Below are positions 6,829-9,744 of a DNA stretch of 9,744 nucleotides, piece by piece. Within the stretch, counting starts at the first letter, position 1, and each line of letters begins with the position of its first letter. Both the position numbers and the translations under genes were made by a program. The notes under the pieces were generated by a model. That model was not told the DNA's origin. It worked only from the letters and a program-made list of their open reading frames with translations, and did no database searches. The stretch spans positions 1 to 9,744 of the forward strand of contig JACQSW010000067.1 in assembly GCA_016211095.1 (NCBI GenBank). Direction: 5' to 3'. This stretch comes from Candidatus Woesearchaeota archaeon. GTDB lineage: Archaea; Nanobdellota; Nanobdellia; SCGC-AAA011-G17; GW2011-AR17.

Positions 6829-7368
6829 TTATGCACATGGCTGCAAGGTTAATGTTCCGCTTCTGTCACCAAAGCTGTCTGAATTTGGGCAAGATTGCTC
6901 GACACCTTCAACCGTTATCATTGGCAGGAATTCTACTTCCTTAATTAGAGCTGCTTTCAGTGGGTCAAGGGCTGGGTTCACATATGCCACATCTGATGAA
7001 TCGTAGGTTACGACTGCAAATTTGGCTAAAGCTTCCCCTGTTCCAGATGTTACTTTGTCTGCACTCTCGTAGAATCTTACTCCAAACTTATCAATTTTTA
7101 GTTGACCGTTATTTTCTACAGTTACTTTAATAAAATCGTCCGTAGTAACGGTAGCGTCAGCTCCCTCGTCAAAGCAGGCGTCGCTTATTTCGAAGCTTAC
7201 GTCGTTTGCGCATTTTAGTTTTATGTCTGCTGTTTTTGAGGATTGCTCCTGCATGTTTTTTACAAAGCTTTGGCCCCAAGTCATGATAACTGCGGCTAAT
7301 GCGACTGTGAATCCGATAATTAGAACAGTGGCTATTAGGGGGCTAATTCCTTTTTTGTTTGATCTCAA
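6829..7368 (-). CDS. Type IV pilin with archaeal class III signal peptide
   Basis: This 179-residue prepilin starts MRSNKKGISPLIATVL. Cleavage by a PibD/EppA-type peptidase is expected after Gly7 (KKG|ISPL). The hydrophobic helix (about 9-30) would be both membrane anchor and filament core, as in the archaellin/type IV pilin N-terminal family (DUF1628 type). The soluble head holds four cysteines, C53 and C65 (C-x11-C) and C160 and C178 near the C-terminus, probably two disulfides. The head is acidic and Thr/Ser-rich. The start is TTG at 7368. A perfect GGAGGTG at 7377-7383 sits eight bases upstream, and the KKG context fits. The gene has its own TATA box (7434-7441) as well as a same-strand pilin upstream, and it ends in a clear T-tract terminator. 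This arrangement suggests it can be expressed independently, perhaps as the major subunit (inferred). Confidence 0.94.
   Translation of the reverse strand: MRSNKKGISPLIATVLIIGFTVALAAVIMTWGQSFVKNMQEQSSKTADIKLKCANDVSFEISDACFDEGADATVTTDDFIKVTVENNGQLKIDKFGVRFYESADKVTSGTGEALAKFAVVTYDSSDVAYVNPALDPLKAALIKEVEFLPMITVEGVEQSCPNSDSFGDRSGTLTLQPCA
7274..7350 (-). repeat. Pilin N-terminal coding segment, copy 1
   Basis: Seventy-seven bases coding for the signal cleavage region and anchor helix. They align without gaps to 9156-9232 at roughly 80% identity by eye, and the helix residues from KKG through VALAA are identical in both proteins. The third pilin (7461-7931) is related but more diverged. Confidence 0.7.
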
Positions 7369-7376
7369 TATTAAAA

Positions 7377-7383
7377 CACCTCC
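7377..7383 (-). promoter_or_regulatory. Strong ribosome-binding site for the TTG-start pilin
   Basis: Minus-strand GGAGGTG is the best Shine-Dalgarno match in the window, eight bases before TTG at 7368. Its strength fits a highly translated structural subunit. Confidence 0.78.
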
Positions 7384-7433
7384 AATTTTTTTTTAACATA
7401 TTAAAAGACTAATCTTTTTAGTGGGTTTAGGCT

Positions 7434-7441
7434 TATTTAAG
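7434..7441 (-). promoter_or_regulatory. Probable TATA box of the 6829-7368 pilin gene
   Basis: Minus-strand CTTAAATA lies between the two short pilin genes. A start site about 26 bases downstream would give a leader of about 45 bases containing the GGAGGTG site. The box sits in the short palindrome GCTTAAATAAGC (7431-7442). The predicted leader region also holds AAAAGA-TTAG-TCTTTT, a weak hairpin. Confidence 0.5.
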
Positions 7442-7460
7442 CTTTTCTACCCATTTTTTT

Positions 7461-7931
7461 TTAGCAGTTTTGGAATGTTTCTGCTGAGCCTATTTCGCCT
7501 TTAGTTGCCTTGGCTCCGCTGCAAATGACTTCTTTGCTTTTTAGGTTGATTATTGGCGTTAAAGAGGCGTAGTTTAGGGCTGGTATTGGTATGTGGTAAG
7601 TTTGAACTTCCATAGGTTGAAGGGTTGGGTTTAAGCCTAACTGCATGTTTTGGCTGCCGCTGCCTGTTTGGCCTATGATTATCATTTTTGTGATGGTTTT
7701 TTGCCCTGTGTTTTCCAAAACAGTTTCAAGCCCACCATTATTATAGCAGGCTTTTTTTATGTTGAAGCTTACTTCGGTTATGCAAGCAAATTGCTCATCC
7801 CTTATCCTGTCCGTGTTTTCTTGGACGTTTTTTACAAAAGCAGAGCTCCACACAATTATAATTACTGCAAGAATAACTGTCAAGCACACTATCAGAACAG
7901 TTGCAACTAGGGGGCTGATGCCTTTCTTCAT
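7461..7931 (-). CDS. Type IV pilin with archaeal class III signal peptide
   Basis: This 156-residue prepilin starts MKKGISPLVATVLIVCL. The expected peptidase cut is after Gly4 (KKG|ISPL), and the hydrophobic helix spans about 5-28. One cysteine (C16) lies inside the helix. Four more (C50/C62 as C-x11-C, C137, and C156 as the last residue) repeat the pattern of the neighbouring pilin. The head contains a Gly/Ser/Gln-rich segment (GQTGSGSQNMQ) and a Pro-rich stretch near 100-118. ATG at 7931 is only six bases from the last base of the LamG-pilin stop codon. No TATA box of its own is evident and no good Shine-Dalgarno site is visible, so expression probably depends on read-through and coupling from the LamG-pilin gene. 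There is no T-tract after its stop, so the transcript may continue into the next pilin. Confidence 0.94.
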   Translation of the reverse strand: MKKGISPLVATVLIVCLTVILAVIIIVWSSAFVKNVQENTDRIRDEQFACITEVSFNIKKACYNNGGLETVLENTGQKTITKMIIIGQTGSGSQNMQLGLNPTLQPMEVQTYHIPIPALNYASLTPIINLKSKEVICSGAKATKGEIGSAETFQNC

Positions 7932-7936
7932 TTTTT

Positions 7937-9244
7937 TTATAGGAATTGTTTTTTGTAATTGTAATGGGCCAAAATTTCTTCCTCGCTTAATGACCTATTA
8001 TATACTACTGCACTGTCGATTAGCATATCAGATGCAGAATAACTGTAATACGCACTGCCTCCAGTTGCTGTGTTACTTACATTCCCAACTAAGTATGATC
8101 CTATTTTAAACGGAACTGTCGGGTTGCAAATCATTGGGAGGTCTGTAAATGTTTCTTCAGCGACTTTTTTTCCATCAATATATAGCCTTACATAACCCTG
8201 AGTTGAGCCAATATTTCCCTTGTACACCCCAACTAAGTGATGCCATTTTTTGCTTGTTAGATTACCCTTTGTAGCTGTCCACGGCTGTTGTGTGGCTCTT
8301 TTATAACCATTGACAGTACAAGAACCTTTTGGCTCTGTCCAAACCCAAAACGCTGCTGTACCTTCACTAGTAAATGCAGCTAGTGAAGCATAGCCTACAC
8401 CATCCCATAGGCCATCCCAAAGAACCGCTCCATTTATTTTACCGCCATACTCCATCTCGTTACTTAGTTTTATCCATGATTCTAGTGTTAGTTCCGAATA
8501 ATCCCCGAGGTCCTGATTTTTTGATGAAAGAAAATAAGCGTACCTCGTTAGCCCATCAGCTTCAAAAATCGGTATTGATAAGTTTAATGCGACTCCCCCA
8601 CCTATGCCTTCAGTCCAAAAGTCTTTAGCAAGCTCTCCAGTTAAGTTAGATTTGCAACCACTATCTTGATAGCCCCACGATGGTGGACCAGGAGTATAAG
8701 TGTGGTGAGGTATGCAGATAGTGAAAAGATTTTTTTCTTTAGCGTCATATAATGTTCCCCACACATCCCTCGTTATGCCGTAAGCGCATTCATTCACATC
8801 GTGATCTACGGAGAATTCGCAAAACTCTTGCCTGTCATCTATCATTGTTGCGGGAGTTATCTTTATTTTTGTTGGCAGCCCAGTTTTTTTCGGCTTAAAG
8901 GGCAAAATATAATGTTTTATTCCCGCCTTCGGCACTCCAGAATAGTTTTGCAAGTGGTCCCTTCCCTTCTCGCCCTCCACCAAAAAGTTTAATGCTGAAA
9001 TGTTTTGCGCACCAGAATTCGTTACCATGACAGAGATGGAGGATGCCTCGACGCAGGACCGCTTGATATCTATTTCTTGTGTTAGTTTTGAGCAAACAAT
9101 TTTTAGTTGCGCCAGCCTTTCGCTTCTTTCTTGTATGCTTTTAACAAAGTCAAAGCCCCACGTCATCATCATAGCGGCTAAAGCAACTGTGAATCCAATA
9201 ATTAAGACAGTTGCAATTAACGGGCTAATCCCCTTTTTTCTCAT
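7937..9244 (-). CDS. Pilin fused to a LamG/concanavalin-A-like domain, putative adhesive pilin
   Basis: This 435-residue protein starts MRKKGISPLIATVL with predicted cleavage after Gly5. The anchor helix spans about 7-29, and a pilin-like head runs to about residue 153 with C51/C64 (C-x12-C) and C142/C153. Residues about 205-430 form a LamG_3-type jellyroll. Its signatures are LTLESWIKL (252-260), KKWHHLVGVYKG (332-343), VRLYIDGKKV (352-361), FKIGSY (379-384) and the closing IDSAVVYNRSLSEEEI (409-424). Such domains bind glycans or other surface ligands, so the product probably displays an adhesive module on the pilus or cell surface. Seven N-glycosylation sequons (N81, N100, N200, N221, N328, N388, N416) fit a surface location. 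The start is ATG at 9244, not the in-frame ATG at 9316: the prepilin signal begins here and a TATA box sits 28 bases upstream, implying a leaderless mRNA. Confidence 0.93.
   Translation of the reverse strand: MRKKGISPLIATVLIIGFTVALAAMMMTWGFDFVKSIQERSERLAQLKIVCSKLTQEIDIKRSCVEASSISVMVTNSGAQNISALNFLVEGEKGRDHLQNYSGVPKAGIKHYILPFKPKKTGLPTKIKITPATMIDDRQEFCEFSVDHDVNECAYGITRDVWGTLYDAKEKNLFTICIPHHTYTPGPPSWGYQDSGCKSNLTGELAKDFWTEGIGGGVALNLSIPIFEADGLTRYAYFLSSKNQDLGDYSELTLESWIKLSNEMEYGGKINGAVLWDGLWDGVGYASLAAFTSEGTAAFWVWTEPKGSCTVNGYKRATQQPWTATKGNLTSKKWHHLVGVYKGNIGSTQGYVRLYIDGKKVAEETFTDLPMICNPTVPFKIGSYLVGNVSNTATGGSAYYSYSASDMLIDSAVVYNRSLSEEEILAHYNYKKQFL
9156..9232 (-). repeat. Pilin N-terminal coding segment, copy 2
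   Basis: Partner of 7274-7350. Most differences are in third codon positions, as expected of paralogues under strong protein-level constraint rather than a recent duplication. Confidence 0.7.
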
Positions 9245-9267
9245 CAATAAAATAAGGGTGTTTCTGT

Positions 9268-9276
9268 GTATAAAAG
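9268..9276 (-). promoter_or_regulatory. TATA box of the LamG-pilin gene, leaderless transcript
   Basis: Minus-strand CTTTTATAC is centred about 28 bases before the ATG at 9244, so transcription should begin at or next to the start codon. No Shine-Dalgarno site lies before that ATG. Confidence 0.65.
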
Positions 9277-9289
9277 TTTTTTCATAAAG

Positions 9290-9298
9290 CTTATATAT
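9290..9298 (+). promoter_or_regulatory. TATA box of the divergent methyltransferase gene
   Basis: Plus-strand CTTATATAT is centred about 31 bases before the ATG at 9325, giving a leader of only a few bases. It is too close to the in-frame ATG at 9307 to serve that start, although TATAAAAG at 9270-9277 could. Confidence 0.6.
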
Positions 9299-9324
9299 CA
9301 AAGTTGATGGATTCATTTACAAAT

Positions 9325-9744
9325 ATGGGAAAAGTGAAGAAGGTTTTAGCCTACGAAAACCAAGTTTTTTATTGGAAGGAAGGAAACGTTTACACAAAGT
9401 TTGGGGTTGTAAAGGGGGAGGATTTAGAAAAAGAAAACATCAGCGAGGTTAATACGAGCACTGGAAAAAAGTTTTTTGTCTTCCAACCCACCATTATTGA
9501 CCAGCTAAGGAAGATTAAGCGCGGGCCTCAGACCCTTCTCCTTAAAGATTTGGCAACGATAACAACCTATTCGGGAATAAACAATGAAAGCGTAGTCCTA
9601 GATGCGGGCGCCGGCTGCGGATTATTAGCGATTTTTCTCGCAAGAATAGCAAAAAAAGTGACAACTTACGAAAACAACCTTGACCATTTGGAAATTGCAA
9701 AAAAAAATATTGGGCTGTTAGAAATAAAAAATGTTGAGTTAAAA
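9325..9744 (+). CDS. trmI: tRNA (adenine-N1)-methyltransferase, TrmI type, 3' end outside window
   Basis: The first 140 codons of a SAM-dependent methyltransferase that resembles archaeal TrmI, which methylates N1 of adenine 57/58 in the T-loop of tRNA. An N-terminal beta-rich region (about 1-60, with FGVVKGEDL and GKKFFVFQPTIIDQL) is followed by the TrmI hallmark KRGPQTLLLKD (65-75). Next come a Tyr-Ser-Gly-Ile segment (82-85) and SAM motif I VLDAGAGCG (91-99). Glu116, at the end of the following strand (TTYE), is the likely ribose-binding acid. The catalytic C-terminal half is outside the window. The gene points away from the pilus locus, and its start is 80 bases from the start of the LamG-pilin gene. 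An in-frame ATG at 9307 would add six residues. The TATA position favours 9325. This is a housekeeping tRNA-modification gene and probably marks the edge of the pilus island. Confidence 0.85.
   Translation, partial: MGKVKKVLAYENQVFYWKEGNVYTKFGVVKGEDLEKENISEVNTSTGKKFFVFQPTIIDQLRKIKRGPQTLLLKDLATITTYSGINNESVVLDAGAGCGLLAIFLARIAKKVTTYENNLDHLEIAKKNIGLLEIKNVELK

Noticed and set aside
7431..7442. GCTTAAATAAGC palindrome as an operator
   Set aside because: It is short, overlaps the TATA box itself and occurs once, so the symmetry can be chance in A/T-rich DNA.
484..9244. Archaellum (fla/arl) operon
   Set aside because: The ATPase and platform are related to ArlI/ArlJ, but no ArlH, ArlF/G, ArlC/D/E or archaellin-length run is seen. 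Two platform proteins and a LamG pilin fit an adhesive pilus better.
9245..9316. In-frame ATG at 9316 extending the LamG pilin by 24 residues
   Set aside because: The extension would put a non-signal stretch before the prepilin signal, and it runs through the TATA boxes and across the divergent gene's start. ATG at 9244 has the proper signal and promoter distance.
1..9744. CRISPR arrays, tRNA or rRNA genes, insertion sequences
   Set aside because: No regularly spaced repeats, cloverleaf-like stretches, rRNA signatures or transposase frames were found. The coding genes leave only gaps of about 95 bases or less.

Overview
The window looks archaeal. Several genes have TATA boxes placed so that transcripts would start at or next to the start codon. 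Other genes start at TTG or GTG behind GGTGAT or GGAGG ribosome-binding sites. The prepilins carry the archaeal KKG|ISPL class III signal, and termination appears to use oligo-T tracts. The modest GC content, a LamG-fused pilin and pilus genes of this style suggest a DPANN-type lineage (Woese-/Pacearchaeota, Diapherotrites or relatives). That lineage is an inference; no rRNA is present.

Nearly all of the window (1-9244) is one minus-strand locus for a type IV pilus. Read in the direction of transcription it encodes: a LamG-domain pilin (7937-9244); two short pilins (7461-7931 and 6829-7368); a pilin-like membrane-anchored protein with its own promoter (6226-6753); a secretion/assembly ATPase split by a 494-residue homing-endonuclease intein (2902-6153); a 58-residue GTG-start protein that is easily missed (2703-2879); two different T2SSF/TadC-type platform proteins (1361-2710 and 484-1353); and a TTG-start membrane-anchored protein cut by the window edge (1-481). 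On the plus strand, a divergent gene for an archaeal TrmI-type tRNA methyltransferase begins at 9325 and runs off the end.

The parts form a coherent machine. PibD/EppA-like peptidase (not in the window) would trim the prepilins after KKG. The cytoplasmic ATPase would drive two membrane platform proteins that extrude the filament. The LamG pilin would supply adhesive or glycan-binding surface. One motor with two platform proteins recalls Epd/Tad-type systems more than an archaellum, and no other archaellum gene is visible.

No tRNA, rRNA, CRISPR array, insertion sequence or origin was seen, and no gene-free stretch exceeds about 95 bases. The most notable points are the intein inside the catalytic Asp-box of the motor, the small gene between motor and platform, the pilin-LamG fusion, the shared cysteine pattern of the pilins, and the split between leaderless and Shine-Dalgarno starts within one locus.
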